The notes beneath the pieces were generated by a model. The model made no database searches. It had not been told where the DNA came from and saw nothing but the letters and a program-made list of their open reading frames with translations. From NCBI RefSeq assembly GCF_044430645.1, contig NZ_JAWUDN010000008.1, positions 124,001 through 188,000 of the forward strand: 64,000 nt of DNA. Reading direction: 5' to 3'. Position numbers and translations under genes: made by a program. Shown here piece by piece: positions 24,814-33,239 of the stretch (the stretch's first letter is position 1; every line of letters starts with the position of its first letter). The stretch comes from Ewingella allii. Lineage in GTDB: Bacteria > Pseudomonadota > Gammaproteobacteria > Enterobacterales > Enterobacteriaceae.

Positions 24814-25503
24814 TTAACGGGCAGCTTGGATCAACGCGCCGACCAGCGGCGGGAGCTGGCCTTTCAGCGCGGCGCGTTCCGGCTGGAACAGGGTGGCGAC
24901 GAAGAACGGGTGGGTTGGCAATTCCAGCACGCGAATTTCACCCTGCTGGTCGTGCCCGGTCAGGCGCAATGGCTGAGCTTCCAGCGCAGCCTGAAACTCG
25001 GTGTTAATCCCGTAGCGGCAGTGATAACCCTCTTCAATATCCGACTTACCGTAGGCGCGGCCCGCGATGCTGTCGGCCAGCAGAGTGATACCCGCCTTCT
25101 TCTCCACCATTTCGCAGGCCAGCGCGGCAATCACCAGCCGACCTTCGGTATCGGTTTCGCCATGGCCCGCATCCTGCCAGCCCATCACGTTGCGGGCATA
25201 CTCGATAATCGCATGCTGGAAACCGCCGCAGGTGCCGAGGAACGGCCTCTGCTGCTCGCGAGCATAGCGAATGGCGCGCAATGCACCTTCGGTAGAAAGG
25301 TAAGGGCTGCCGGGCACGCACCAGAACGCATCGAACTCTTCAAGTGAAAGCTTAGCGTCAATGGTGTCGGTGTTAAGCCAGGTGGTGTGGATATCAAGGT
25401 CGAAAGTTTGTGCTGCGAGGTTTAACGCAAGGGGGATAGCTTGGTGGGCAAGAATGGCGGGGTTGTGGTCGCCGATCAGTGCCAAACGGACTTGCTGACT
25501 CAT
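24814..25503 (-). CDS. CTP-synthase-like class I amidotransferase-domain protein
   Basis: A 229-residue stand-alone protein resembling the glutaminase half of CTP synthase. The nucleophile elbow GTCGGFQHA carries Cys92, and EEGYHCRYG and HPFFVATLFQPE correspond to the CTP-synthase segments ERHRHRYE and HPxFVAxQFHPE. The histidine of the Cys-His-Glu triad appears replaced by Gln207 (FQPE instead of FHPE), while Glu209 is kept, so glutaminase activity is doubtful. The ATG at 25503 is preferred over a GTG one codon earlier because AGGAGA lies 7 bp before it. No substrate or partner is known to me. It has its own terminator and lies between aapJ and lpxP. Confidence 0.8.
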   Translation of the reverse strand: MSQQVRLALIGDHNPAILAHQAIPLALNLAAQTFDLDIHTTWLNTDTIDAKLSLEEFDAFWCVPGSPYLSTEGALRAIRYAREQQRPFLGTCGGFQHAIIEYARNVMGWQDAGHGETDTEGRLVIAALACEMVEKKAGITLLADSIAGRAYGKSDIEEGYHCRYGINTEFQAALEAQPLRLTGHDQQGEIRVLELPTHPFFVATLFQPERAALKGQLPPLVGALIQAAR

Positions 25504-25578
25504 CACTTCTCTCCTGAGCAGGTAAAAGAGAATGTTATAGAAAAGTTAACTTGGCGTCATGAGAATTATTTTCATCAA

Positions 25579-25609
25579 TAAAAAAGCCCGACCATTGCTG
25601 GACGGGCTT
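25579..25609 (-). terminator. Terminator of lpxP
   Basis: On the minus strand AAGCCCG and CGGGCTT arms are followed by TTTTTATT. It lies about 20 bp after the lpxP stop. Confidence 0.85.
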
Positions 25610-25629
25610 AATGCATGGCGATTCACTGC

Positions 25630-26553
25630 TTAGAGATAGAGCGAGGGCGCGCCCGTTGGACGGGTTTTAAAGCGGCGATGCAGCCACAGATACTGGTCCG
25701 GCGCGCGCATAATCTCTTTTTCCACCACGCGATTCATGTAGGCCGCGGCCGCCATTTCATCATCGATTGGGTAATCTTGCAGAGCAGGCTGGATAACCAA
25801 GTCATAGCCTTTACCCTTGTCTTTACGCACCAGCACCACGGTGACCAGAGCCGGTTTCGCCAGACGCGCCAGCATGTAGGTGCCGCTGGTGGTAGCTGCC
25901 TGATCGACGGCGAACAGGGGGGCAAATACGCTGCCACGCGGGCCGTAGTCTTGGTCCGGAGCGAACCATACGGCTTCACCTTTCTTCAGCGCATGAACCA
26001 TACCGCGCAGGTCTTTGCGATCCAGCATCGCTTTATTGGAGCGCATGCGTCCCCAAGTCTGCACGAACTCCATCGCTTTATTGTTGTGTGGGCGATACAT
26101 CGCCATCATCGGCTGACAAATGCCCATGGCACGGCCACCCAGCTCAAGCGACATGAAATGCACGCCAATCACCAGTACGCCTTTCTTGTTCTGCTGCGCC
26201 ATTTTCAGGTGATTCAGGCCACTGACGTCAAACCAGCGTTTTACGCGGGCGTCCGACCAGAACCACGCCATACCCGTCTCCAGCAGGCCCATGCCCAGCG
26301 ATTCGAAATTGCTGAGAATGCGGCGCTCAATTTGAGCTTCATCAAGATTAGGGAAACAGAGTTCTAAATTGCGGCGAGTGATGGAGACACGGCGTTTGAG
26401 GAAACGCATCGAGGTGCGGCCAAGCCAGTTACCAAGGCGGTAAAGGACCGGATAAGGCAGTTGAACAAGAAGGAACAGCACGCCCAAGCCAAACCAGGTC
26501 AGCCAGTAACGCGGGTGGAGAAACGATTTGCGAAAGCAAGAGGGTGAAGTCAT
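25630..26553 (-). CDS. lpxP: Lipid A late acyltransferase (LpxP/LpxL family)
   Basis: A 307-residue inner-membrane acyltransferase that adds a secondary acyl chain to Kdo2-lipid IVA using acyl-ACP. It has an N-terminal membrane anchor (YWLTWFGLGVLFLLVQLPYPV), the catalytic HX4E motif in GVHFMSLELGGR and the substrate segment RSNKAMLDRKDLRGMVHALKKGEAVWFAPDQDYGPRGS. The wording HFMSLELGGRAMG and CQPMMAMYRPHNN resembles E. coli LpxP (cold-induced palmitoleoyl transferase) more than LpxL. If so, it would adjust membrane fluidity at low temperature; the choice between LpxP and LpxL is an inference from residues only. The ribosome-binding site is weak. Confidence 0.88.
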   Translation of the reverse strand: MTSPSCFRKSFLHPRYWLTWFGLGVLFLLVQLPYPVLYRLGNWLGRTSMRFLKRRVSITRRNLELCFPNLDEAQIERRILSNFESLGMGLLETGMAWFWSDARVKRWFDVSGLNHLKMAQQNKKGVLVIGVHFMSLELGGRAMGICQPMMAMYRPHNNKAMEFVQTWGRMRSNKAMLDRKDLRGMVHALKKGEAVWFAPDQDYGPRGSVFAPLFAVDQAATTSGTYMLARLAKPALVTVVLVRKDKGKGYDLVIQPALQDYPIDDEMAAAAYMNRVVEKEIMRAPDQYLWLHRRFKTRPTGAPSLYL

Positions 26554-26992
26554 ATAAGCTCAATCATCGGCATAATTAAATCTGAGGTACCGCGTTGGAA
26601 GTAGCTCGATCGCGATACAGGGGGTGTGTCAAAGACTGGGACAACGAAAGTGGGCAAATGTTTTAAACAACGCCGAACTTGACGCAATCTTTACACTAAA
26701 AGACGGGATCGCGGGCTAAAAGGCTTTCCGTAGGCGATGAGCGGGGCGAATACGACTTTAGGTGTGAAGTATATCACGCTCTGTTATCAATCCTGAGTGG
26801 GGAATCGTCCGATAACGACACTAATTCGTATCTTATTTTGTCAGGCGTTAAAATAGTCTTAGAATTAATGGTTTGAGCGATTGTAAGCTTTGTAAATTAT
26901 GCAATAGGAGAAGTCTGAAGGTGATTGTGCTGGGAAAACGGCCGCTTCTCTGTAAAATATTTCACATTCTATTCCCACCGCATTAACTCTTT
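26554..26992. other. Non-coding interval lpxP-yneE
   Basis: A 439-bp stretch between divergent genes. It must contain both promoters. I see no convincing small gene, terminator or repeated element in it; the ends are AT-rich and the middle is of mixed composition. Confidence 0.5.
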
Positions 26993-27910
26993 ATGATCGT
27001 TCGTCCCCATCAACACTGGTTCCGCCGCCTGTTTGTCTGGCACGGCGCCGTGCTTTCAAACATTCTTTTCCGCCTCAGCCTGAACTTCGGTATGTCAATT
27101 GTCGCGGTGTTCAGCGTGCAGATTTACGAAGCATTGGGCATTCGCCTGACGCTGGCCCCGTTTAGCTTACTGGGCATCGCCATCGCCATCTTCCTTGGTT
27201 TTAGAAACAGCGCCAGTTATGCGCGCTTTAACGAAGCCCGGCTGTTATGGGGAAGCTTGCTGATCACTCATCGCTCGCTATTTCGGCAGGTTAAGAGCCT
27301 GCTGGCGGACTCGCCGCAGGCCGTCGCCGCCTTCAGCCAGTTGCAGATAGCTTTTAGTTACGCGTTGAAGCACCAGCTGCGTGGGGAGGATGCCGCCAGG
27401 GATATGCAGCGCCTGCTGCCCGCTGAAGTGGCGGCAGAGGTGTTGAACAGCCCGACTCCGGCTAATCGTCTATTGCTACTCATGGGAAAATGGCTGGCCG
27501 AGCAGCGCCAGCAGGGGCGGCTGAGCGATATGCTGTTCCACAGCGTCGACCGCAACCTTAATGAGCTTTCCCACGTGCTGGGCGGCTGCGAGCGCATTGC
27601 CAACACGCCGATACCTTTCGCCTACAGCCTGATAGTCCATCGCACGGTTTATCTGTTCTGCACCTTGCTGCCGTTCGCACTGGCTCCGGCACTGGGTTAT
27701 ATGACGATTTTGGTGTCGGTGTTTATCTCCTACACCTTTATCTCAATTGATGCCTTAGCGGAAGAGTTGGAAGACCCGTTCGGCACGGCGGATAACGATT
27801 TACCGCTGACCGCGATGTGTCGGAATATCGAGATCAATCTGTTAGAAATGAATGACGTGCACCCACTGCCGGAGCACATTAAGCCTGACCAACATTACCG
27901 GCTGAGCTAA
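26993..27910 (+). CDS. yneE: Bestrophin-family membrane protein (YneE)
   Basis: A 305-residue member of the bestrophin/UPF0187 family, pentameric anion or cation channels; E. coli YneE is about 304. The start MIVRPHQHWFRRLFVWHGAVL, the NSASYARFNEARLLWGSLL segment and the C-terminal FISYTFISIDALAEELEDPFGTADNDLPL are diagnostic; the acidic cluster in the last one is the region that binds calcium in animal homologues. Four hydrophobic segments are visible. The ribosome-binding site before the ATG is weak. It converges on fis with a shared bidirectional terminator. Ion selectivity is unknown. Confidence 0.9.
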   Translation: MIVRPHQHWFRRLFVWHGAVLSNILFRLSLNFGMSIVAVFSVQIYEALGIRLTLAPFSLLGIAIAIFLGFRNSASYARFNEARLLWGSLLITHRSLFRQVKSLLADSPQAVAAFSQLQIAFSYALKHQLRGEDAARDMQRLLPAEVAAEVLNSPTPANRLLLLMGKWLAEQRQQGRLSDMLFHSVDRNLNELSHVLGGCERIANTPIPFAYSLIVHRTVYLFCTLLPFALAPALGYMTILVSVFISYTFISIDALAEELEDPFGTADNDLPLTAMCRNIEINLLEMNDVHPLPEHIKPDQHYRLS

Positions 27911-27914
27911 AACA

Positions 27915-27947
27915 AAAAGGCGCTCTCCTTGCGGAAAAGCGCCTTTT
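27915..27947. terminator. Bidirectional terminator between yneE and fis
   Basis: AAAAGGCGCT and AGCGCCTTTT are perfectly complementary around a 13-base loop, with A-rich and T-rich edges suitable for both strands. Confidence 0.9.
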
Positions 27948-27967
27948 ATCAACACAACTGATTAGTA

Positions 27968-28264
27968 TCAGTTCATGCCGTATTTTTTCAATTTCTTACG
28001 CAGCGTACCGCGGTTGATACCCATCATCAGGGCCGCACGAGTCTGGTTGCCACGGGTATATTGCATCACCATGTCTAACAGTGGCTGTTCAACTTCAGCC
28101 AATACCAACTCATACAGGTCATTCACGTCCTGACCATTCAATTGAGCAAAATAGCCCTTAAGTGCTTGTTTTACCGAGTCACGCAGGGGTTTTTGGGTTA
28201 CCTGATCCTGAGAATTAACGGTAGAAACGGTCAGTACGTCAGAATTCACGCGTTGTTCGAACAT
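27968..28264 (-). CDS. fis: Nucleoid protein and recombination enhancer Fis
   Basis: A 98-residue DNA-bending, growth-phase-regulated protein that activates stable RNA promoters and aids site-specific inversion. It differs from my recollection of E. coli Fis by one residue (KGYF instead of KNYF). The N-terminal beta-hairpin arm (residues 11-26) and the C-terminal helix-turn-helix (TRAALMMGINRGTLRKKLKKYGMN) are intact. It follows dusB by 21 bp on the same strand and is expected to be transcribed from the promoter in front of dusB, where Fis represses itself in E. coli. Confidence 0.99.
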   Translation of the reverse strand: MFEQRVNSDVLTVSTVNSQDQVTQKPLRDSVKQALKGYFAQLNGQDVNDLYELVLAEVEQPLLDMVMQYTRGNQTRAALMMGINRGTLRKKLKKYGMN

Positions 28265-28285
28265 AGTTCTGTCAGCTCTTTTTTG

Positions 28286-29251
28286 TTACGCAAGATTTTC
28301 GAAATATGCTTCCAACGCCTCCAGCTGTTCGCTGGCATCCTCTATGGCGTTGAAGGAGCGCCGAAACTGGTCATTCGGGGCATGCTCCTGGAGATACCAG
28401 GAAACATGCTTACGAGCGATACGGAATCCCTTGCCTTGACCATAAAAGTCGTGCAATTCCCGTACATGCCCTAATAACAAGTGCTGAACCTCCCCAAGTG
28501 GTGGCGGCGGTAACAGTTCCCCTGTGTCCAGATAATGCTGGATTTCCCGGAAGATCCAGGGTCTCCCCTGAGCGGCACGTCCAATCATCAGAGCATCAGC
28601 TCCGGTGTAGTCGAGTACCGCCCTGGCTTTATGCGGGTCAGTTATGTCGCCATTCGCGATAATCGGAATGGAAACACTCTGCTTAACTGTCCGAATGCTG
28701 TCGTACTCTGCCTCTCCATTGAAGAGACAAGCACGGGTTCGGCCATGAATCGTCAGGGCCTGAATTCCACAGTCTTCAGCCAATTGTGCAATTTGTACAC
28801 AGTTACGGTGTTCCGGTGCCCAACCAGTACGAATTTTCAACGTGACTGGCACATCTACCGCATTCACAACGGCAGAGAGGATCTGTTTGACCAAATCCGG
28901 ATACTGCAACAAGGCAGATCCTGCCAGTTTGCGGTTCACTTTCTTGGCCGGGCAACCCATATTGATGTCAATGATCTGCGCACCGCTGTCCACGTTAATT
29001 CGGGCAGCTGCCGCCATATCTTCGGGATCGCAACCGGCAATTTGCACGGCCCGGATTCCCGGTTCATCGCTATGTACCATACGCAAACGGGATTTATCCG
29101 TACGCCACACTTCCGGATTGGAAGAGAGCATTTCGGAAACAGCCATCCCAGCACCCATCGCATGACATAAGGCACGAAACGGTCGGTCTGTTATACCGGC
29201 CATTGGGGCCGCAATCAGGCAATTTGTAAGTTGGTGGTGTCCGATGCGCAT
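28286..29251 (-). CDS. dusB: tRNA-dihydrouridine synthase B
   Basis: A 321-residue FMN enzyme reducing uridine to dihydrouridine in tRNA (position 17 in E. coli). A TIM-barrel with the catalytic cysteine in DINMGCPAKKVNRKLAGSALL, the phosphate-binding SIPIIANGDITDP segment and ALMIGRAAQGRPWIFREI are all present, followed by the helical tRNA-binding domain. It is the first gene of the dusB-fis operon, as in E. coli. The ATG is preceded by a poor ribosome-binding site, compatible with the low DusB and high Fis output described for E. coli. Confidence 0.97.
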   Translation of the reverse strand: MRIGHHQLTNCLIAAPMAGITDRPFRALCHAMGAGMAVSEMLSSNPEVWRTDKSRLRMVHSDEPGIRAVQIAGCDPEDMAAAARINVDSGAQIIDINMGCPAKKVNRKLAGSALLQYPDLVKQILSAVVNAVDVPVTLKIRTGWAPEHRNCVQIAQLAEDCGIQALTIHGRTRACLFNGEAEYDSIRTVKQSVSIPIIANGDITDPHKARAVLDYTGADALMIGRAAQGRPWIFREIQHYLDTGELLPPPPLGEVQHLLLGHVRELHDFYGQGKGFRIARKHVSWYLQEHAPNDQFRRSFNAIEDASEQLEALEAYFENLA

Positions 29252-29290
29252 AGACTAGGAATGACCATACTGATGTCCGCAAGGGCGCGT

Positions 29291-29319
29291 ATATTACGCA
29301 TTTTTGAATCCAGATGAAA
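29291..29319 (-). promoter_or_regulatory. dusB-fis promoter
   Basis: On the minus strand TTTCAT (29319-29314) and TAATAT (29296-29291) are 17 bp apart, followed by the GC-rich discriminator ACGCGCCC. This looks like the stringently controlled E. coli fis promoter, which has the same kind of weak -35 and GC-rich discriminator. Confidence 0.6.
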
Positions 29320-29661
29320 GGCCAAACTTTAACCAATAACCTAAGAAAATGCTTGCATCCGGCCGCTGAAGTCTGGGTTATGGGTTTTTATTGATACTTA
29401 ACATAGGGTTAATGAATAAAGGCTAAATTGTGCGCTTATGAAAATTCCTTAAAACTCGCTGTATATGCAGGTTAAGCCAGTTGAATCTAAGGCTAAATTT
29501 GCTGTTTTAAGTAGCAATAACCGCAAAATTTCTGTGACCCACCTCTCGCCGTGGTTAAAAAATGAGTCATTTTTAGTAAAAATCCATAACTAAGAAGGAA
29601 GGTGAGAAAGTGGGGAGAAAAGACGCGCAAAGCGAGCGTAAAACGTCTTCTTAACAAAGCA
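29320..29661. other. Non-coding interval dusB promoter to cah
   Basis: A 342-bp AT-rich stretch upstream of the dusB-fis promoter and downstream of cah. In E. coli this upstream region carries Fis sites and an UP-like AT tract; AT-rich runs fit, but I cannot assign individual sites. There is no clear gene and no clear cah terminator. Confidence 0.4.
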
Positions 29662-30399
29662 CTATTCGCTAACAATCAAACGCCCGTGTAATGCCTGTTT
29701 GGGGCGATTGTTCGGGTGATGCATGATATGGGTGAACTTTTCTAATTGTGTTTTAGAAAGGGTCTGTGGCTGTTTAAGCACTAACCAGCGAACGCCTTCG
29801 GTGCAAGGCGGGGTGGTAAGAGAACCGCTGAAACGGTAATGGGTTAAATTGTCAGGCAGTAACTTATTTAGCGCGATTTCCGAGGTAAGTTGGGCAGTTT
29901 CTCCTAATTTCTCAGGCATTTGTTTCCAGATTTTCTCCAGTTCGGGGTTCGGCGCGCCAATATCGAACATCTCGGCGACGACGGCAATTTCTCCTGACGC
30001 GTCCATATGCACAAAATGCGCTTCCAGTGGGAAGGATTTGCCGTTAATCGTATTTTCGCTTGGCGAGTGGAAATGGAACTGCTGTAGAGTGAACTTCTCT
30101 CCATCTAGCATCACATAATCTCCCTCATGCACATCTACCTGAATGCTGTGTCCATTGTTAACCACGGCATAGGGTGGCAATGAATAACTGACTTTCAGCG
30201 GCCTTGGGTGGGTTTCTAAGGCATCTTTGATATCTACCGGGGACTGGGATTTACCTTGCTCACAGAGGTGGAAATCTGGGCTGAGCTTTGACCAATTTTG
30301 GGGTGACTCCTCCCCTTCATACGACCAATGGTGAGTATCGCTGGCTAACGCGTTGAAACAACATCCGAAAAGTGAAATCGCCAACAGTGTCGCTTTCAT
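29662..30399 (-). CDS. cah: Periplasmic alpha-type carbonic anhydrase
   Basis: A 245-residue zinc enzyme interconverting CO2 and bicarbonate. The signal peptide is MKATLLAISLFGCCFNALA. The alpha-class zinc ligands are seen as His109 and His111 in QFHFHSPSEN and His128 in EAHFVH; Cys46 and the Cys of TTPPCTEGVRW can form the conserved disulfide, and SGSLTTPPCTEG lines the CO2 pocket. It sits between prmA and dusB on the same strand, although these two are adjacent in E. coli, so it is an insertion into a conserved neighbourhood. It has its own 149-bp upstream region. Confidence 0.94.
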   Translation of the reverse strand: MKATLLAISLFGCCFNALASDTHHWSYEGEESPQNWSKLSPDFHLCEQGKSQSPVDIKDALETHPRPLKVSYSLPPYAVVNNGHSIQVDVHEGDYVMLDGEKFTLQQFHFHSPSENTINGKSFPLEAHFVHMDASGEIAVVAEMFDIGAPNPELEKIWKQMPEKLGETAQLTSEIALNKLLPDNLTHYRFSGSLTTPPCTEGVRWLVLKQPQTLSKTQLEKFTHIMHHPNNRPKQALHGRLIVSE

Positions 30400-30548
30400 A
30401 AAAATTCCTTGAGTTGTAATGTGAAATAATAACCATTTAGTTATTGTGGTTATCGGATCGAAGGGATTATAGCCAGAAAGGTAAGCGAGGGGTATTGAGG
30501 GGAAGGGATTCCGCCCGTTTCGCTAAAAGCGCCACGGGCGGCGGGGGA

Positions 30549-31433
30549 TTAGGCTTTCTTGACGCCGGTAATGCGGCACCACTCTTCTTTTTCAGCCACT
30601 GGGTCTAGCTCGAACAGCGCCTCATAGGCTTCTGCGACGCCCTGCGCCTGACTTGCCAGCACGCCGGACAGCCCCAGATGGCCGCCTGCTACTGGTAGCA
30701 CGCTGATAAGGGGCGCCAGCTCGCGCAGTGGGCCTGCAAGGATGTTAGCGACCACCACGTCGGCCGACAGGTTGTCCGGCTGGTCTTTTGGCAGATAAAG
30801 CGATAGACGCTCGGAGACGCCGTTACGCTGCGCATTATCGCGACTGGCCTGAATCGCCTGCGGGTCGATATCAATACCGATAGCCTGCGCAGCACCCAGT
30901 TTCAGAGCGGCAATCGCCAAAATGCCGGAGCCACAGCCGAAGTCGATCACCGTCTTACCCTGTAAATCTAAACCGTCGAGCCACTCTAGGCACATGGCGG
31001 TGGTCGGGTGGGTGCCGGTGCCGAAGGCCAGACCCGGGTCGAGCATCACGTTGACGGCGGTTGGGTCCGGCACGTCGCGCCAGCTCGGGCAGATCCACAG
31101 ACGCTGGCCGAAACGCATCGGGTGGAAGTTATCCATCCACTCGCGCTCCCAGTCTTTATCTTCCAACTGCTCGATTTTATGCACAAAGCCTTTGCCCAGC
31201 AGCGGCTCGTTTTCGAGCATAGCCACCACTTCCGCCATGTCGGTTTCTGCGTCATACAGACCGATAGCGTCGGTATCGCCCCACAGCAGCGTCTCACCCG
31301 GCAGGGGTTCGAACACCGGATTGTCATGGGTATCCTGGAAAGTCACGGATACAGCACCACTCTCGATAAGCGCGTCGCTCAGCGTTTCCGCGTCATTACC
31401 GGTGGTGTTAATTTTCAGTTGGATCCAAGGCAT
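30549..31433 (-). CDS. prmA: Ribosomal protein L11 methyltransferase
   Basis: A 294-residue S-adenosylmethionine-dependent enzyme that trimethylates L11. The N-terminal substrate-recognition domain (MPWIQLKINTTGNDAETLSDALIESGAVSVTFQD) is followed by a linker and the Rossmann domain with VIDFGCGSGILAIAALKLGA and DPGLAFGTGTHPTTAMCLEWL; DVVVANILAGPL is the catalytic-side loop. It lies 42 bp after panF, as in E. coli, and is probably co-transcribed with yhdT and panF. A GC-rich inverted repeat (CCGCCCGT...ACGGGCGG, 30511-30541) follows the stop but has no T-run. Confidence 0.97.
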   Translation of the reverse strand: MPWIQLKINTTGNDAETLSDALIESGAVSVTFQDTHDNPVFEPLPGETLLWGDTDAIGLYDAETDMAEVVAMLENEPLLGKGFVHKIEQLEDKDWEREWMDNFHPMRFGQRLWICPSWRDVPDPTAVNVMLDPGLAFGTGTHPTTAMCLEWLDGLDLQGKTVIDFGCGSGILAIAALKLGAAQAIGIDIDPQAIQASRDNAQRNGVSERLSLYLPKDQPDNLSADVVVANILAGPLRELAPLISVLPVAGGHLGLSGVLASQAQGVAEAYEALFELDPVAEKEEWCRITGVKKA

Positions 31434-31475
31434 AGCAATTCTCTTTTAAGCTTGCAGTAAATAGTTTGCCGCCCC

Positions 31476-32921
31476 TCAGGACGGCTTGAGCGCGGCTTCT
31501 GCGCGCGCATCGCCAAATTTATTGCCGATGTAAAACGCCAGCAGACTCAGGGTCAGTGACGGCACAATCGGGTGCAGACCGGCAAGATGCAGGTCGAAAC
31601 TGGCAAGCAGGGTATAACAAACCGCGCCAACAATCATTGAGCTAAGCGCGCCGGTGGCATTGGCGCGTTCCCAGTACAGCCCCAGCACCAGCGGCCACAG
31701 GAACACGGCTTCTAAGCCGCCAAAAGCCAGCAGATTCAGCCAGATAATCATTTCCGGTGGACGCCATGCCGCCAGCAGCACCAGCAGACCAAGCACAAAG
31801 GTCGCCCAGCTTGAGAAGCGTTTGAGGCGTTTCTCATTGGTGATTTCGGCCGGGCGAATGCCAAGATAGAGATCTTTAACAATCGTCGCCGAGGACTGCA
31901 ACAGCTGGGCATTGATGGTCGACATAATCGCGGCCATGGGTGCAGCAAGGAAGATCCCGGCGGCATAAGGCGGCAGCACGGTGATCATCAAGGTGGGGAT
32001 CACCTGATCCGGGATTTTAAGATCAGGCAGGATAGCGCGACCTAATGCGCCGGACAGATGCATGCCGAACATCAAAATCGCCACCACCAGCGTGCCGAGC
32101 ACGATGCCGCGATGCACTGCCTTACTGTCTTTGTAGGAGATACAGCGCACGGCGGTGTGCGGCAAACCAATTACGCCGAAGCAGACCAGGATCCAGAACG
32201 AGGCCATGAACGGCAGCGACAGCACGTCGTCCGCGCCGCTGACCGACACCAGTTTAGGGTCAATTTGTTGCAATTTATCGACCGCGCTGTGCAAGCCGCC
32301 CGCCGCGTGGATCACCGCAATCAGCAGCAAAATAGTGCCGAGCAGCATCACCAGACCCTGCATGGCGTCATTGAGCACGCTGGCGCGGAAGCCGCCGAAG
32401 GCCGTGTAGAGCGCGATGCTGATGCCGAAAATCAGCAGGCCGGTGTCGTAAGGAATACCCGCCGCGGTTTCCAGCAAGCGCGCGCCGCCGATGAACTGCA
32501 CGGTCATGGCGCCGAGGAAGGCAACCAGCAGACTCAGGCTCGCCAGCCAGACCAGCAGGCGGCTTTTATAGCGGCCGTACAGCATGTCGTTGAGCGTCAC
32601 CGCGTTATAACGGCGAGCCAAAATAGCGAATTTCTTGCCCAGGATGCCGAGAGAAAGCCACACGGCGGGCAGCTGAATCATCGCCAGCAGCACCCAGCCC
32701 AGCCCAAATTTGTAGGCTGCGCCCGGCCCGCCAATAAACGAACTGGCGCTGATATAGGTCGCGGTCAGGGTCATGGCTAAGACGAAGCCGCCCATAGAGC
32801 GGTTGCCGAGGAAGTATTCAGTGAGGAAGTTACCGGCCTGACGGCGGGTATAGGCATAAACCGATAGGCCAAAGACCAGCAGCAAATAGGCAATAAGAGG
32901 AAGTAAAACTTCAGTCTGCAT
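31476..32921 (-). CDS. panF: Sodium/pantothenate symporter
   Basis: A 481-residue sodium:solute symporter family (SSF) protein importing pantothenate for coenzyme A synthesis; E. coli PanF has 483. About 13 hydrophobic segments. SYKDSKAVHRGIVLGTLVVAILMFGMHLSGALGRAI and the SSF motif region GIFLAAPMAAIMSTINAQLLQSSATIVKDLY are diagnostic. Its start overlaps the end of yhdT by 11 bp, as in E. coli, suggesting translational coupling. Followed by prmA. Confidence 0.97.
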   Translation of the reverse strand: MQTEVLLPLIAYLLLVFGLSVYAYTRRQAGNFLTEYFLGNRSMGGFVLAMTLTATYISASSFIGGPGAAYKFGLGWVLLAMIQLPAVWLSLGILGKKFAILARRYNAVTLNDMLYGRYKSRLLVWLASLSLLVAFLGAMTVQFIGGARLLETAAGIPYDTGLLIFGISIALYTAFGGFRASVLNDAMQGLVMLLGTILLLIAVIHAAGGLHSAVDKLQQIDPKLVSVSGADDVLSLPFMASFWILVCFGVIGLPHTAVRCISYKDSKAVHRGIVLGTLVVAILMFGMHLSGALGRAILPDLKIPDQVIPTLMITVLPPYAAGIFLAAPMAAIMSTINAQLLQSSATIVKDLYLGIRPAEITNEKRLKRFSSWATFVLGLLVLLAAWRPPEMIIWLNLLAFGGLEAVFLWPLVLGLYWERANATGALSSMIVGAVCYTLLASFDLHLAGLHPIVPSLTLSLLAFYIGNKFGDARAEAALKPS

Positions 32922-33174
32922 GGGGAGTGTCCTCGAGCGAAATGTCGCGGTAAATCACCCGCACCATCAGCCAGCTTAGTAACACAAAAATCAGCGGAAC
33001 CAGCAAACAGGCCATTTCGAACCAGTGGGGCAGCCCGGTGATCCCCTGCTTGTCGTCGGGCAAATAGGCCGCCAGACACCAGGCCAGCAAGTAGGCCAGC
33101 GTCAGCCCAAAGGCCCAGCGCGCTTCGCGATTGGCTTGTCGAAAACGTGGGTCAGTGTCTTGAGTCTTCATCAT
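32911..33174 (-). CDS. yhdT: YhdT family (DUF997) small membrane protein
   Basis: An 87-residue protein with two hydrophobic segments (FGLTLAYLLAWCLAAYLP and FEMACLLVPLIFVLLSWLMVRVIY) and a soluble charged N-terminus. It is found next to panF across Enterobacterales and may help or regulate the symporter; this is inference from the neighbourhood. The start could be either of two consecutive ATG codons (33174 or 33171); GGGA lies upstream of both. Overlaps panF by 11 bp. Confidence 0.92.
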   Translation of the reverse strand: MMKTQDTDPRFRQANREARWAFGLTLAYLLAWCLAAYLPDDKQGITGLPHWFEMACLLVPLIFVLLSWLMVRVIYRDISLEDTPHAD

Positions 33175-33187
33175 AAAAGTCCCAAAT

Positions 33188-33213
33188 GAAAAAAGGCCGG
33201 AATATCCGGCCTT
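33188..33213 (-). terminator. Terminator of accC
   Basis: On the minus strand AAGGCCGGA and TCCGGCCTT form a strong stem followed by six to seven T. It separates accBC from yhdT-panF-prmA. Confidence 0.9.
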
Positions 33214-33239
33214 GGTAAGAGAGTACGCAAGGTACGGTC

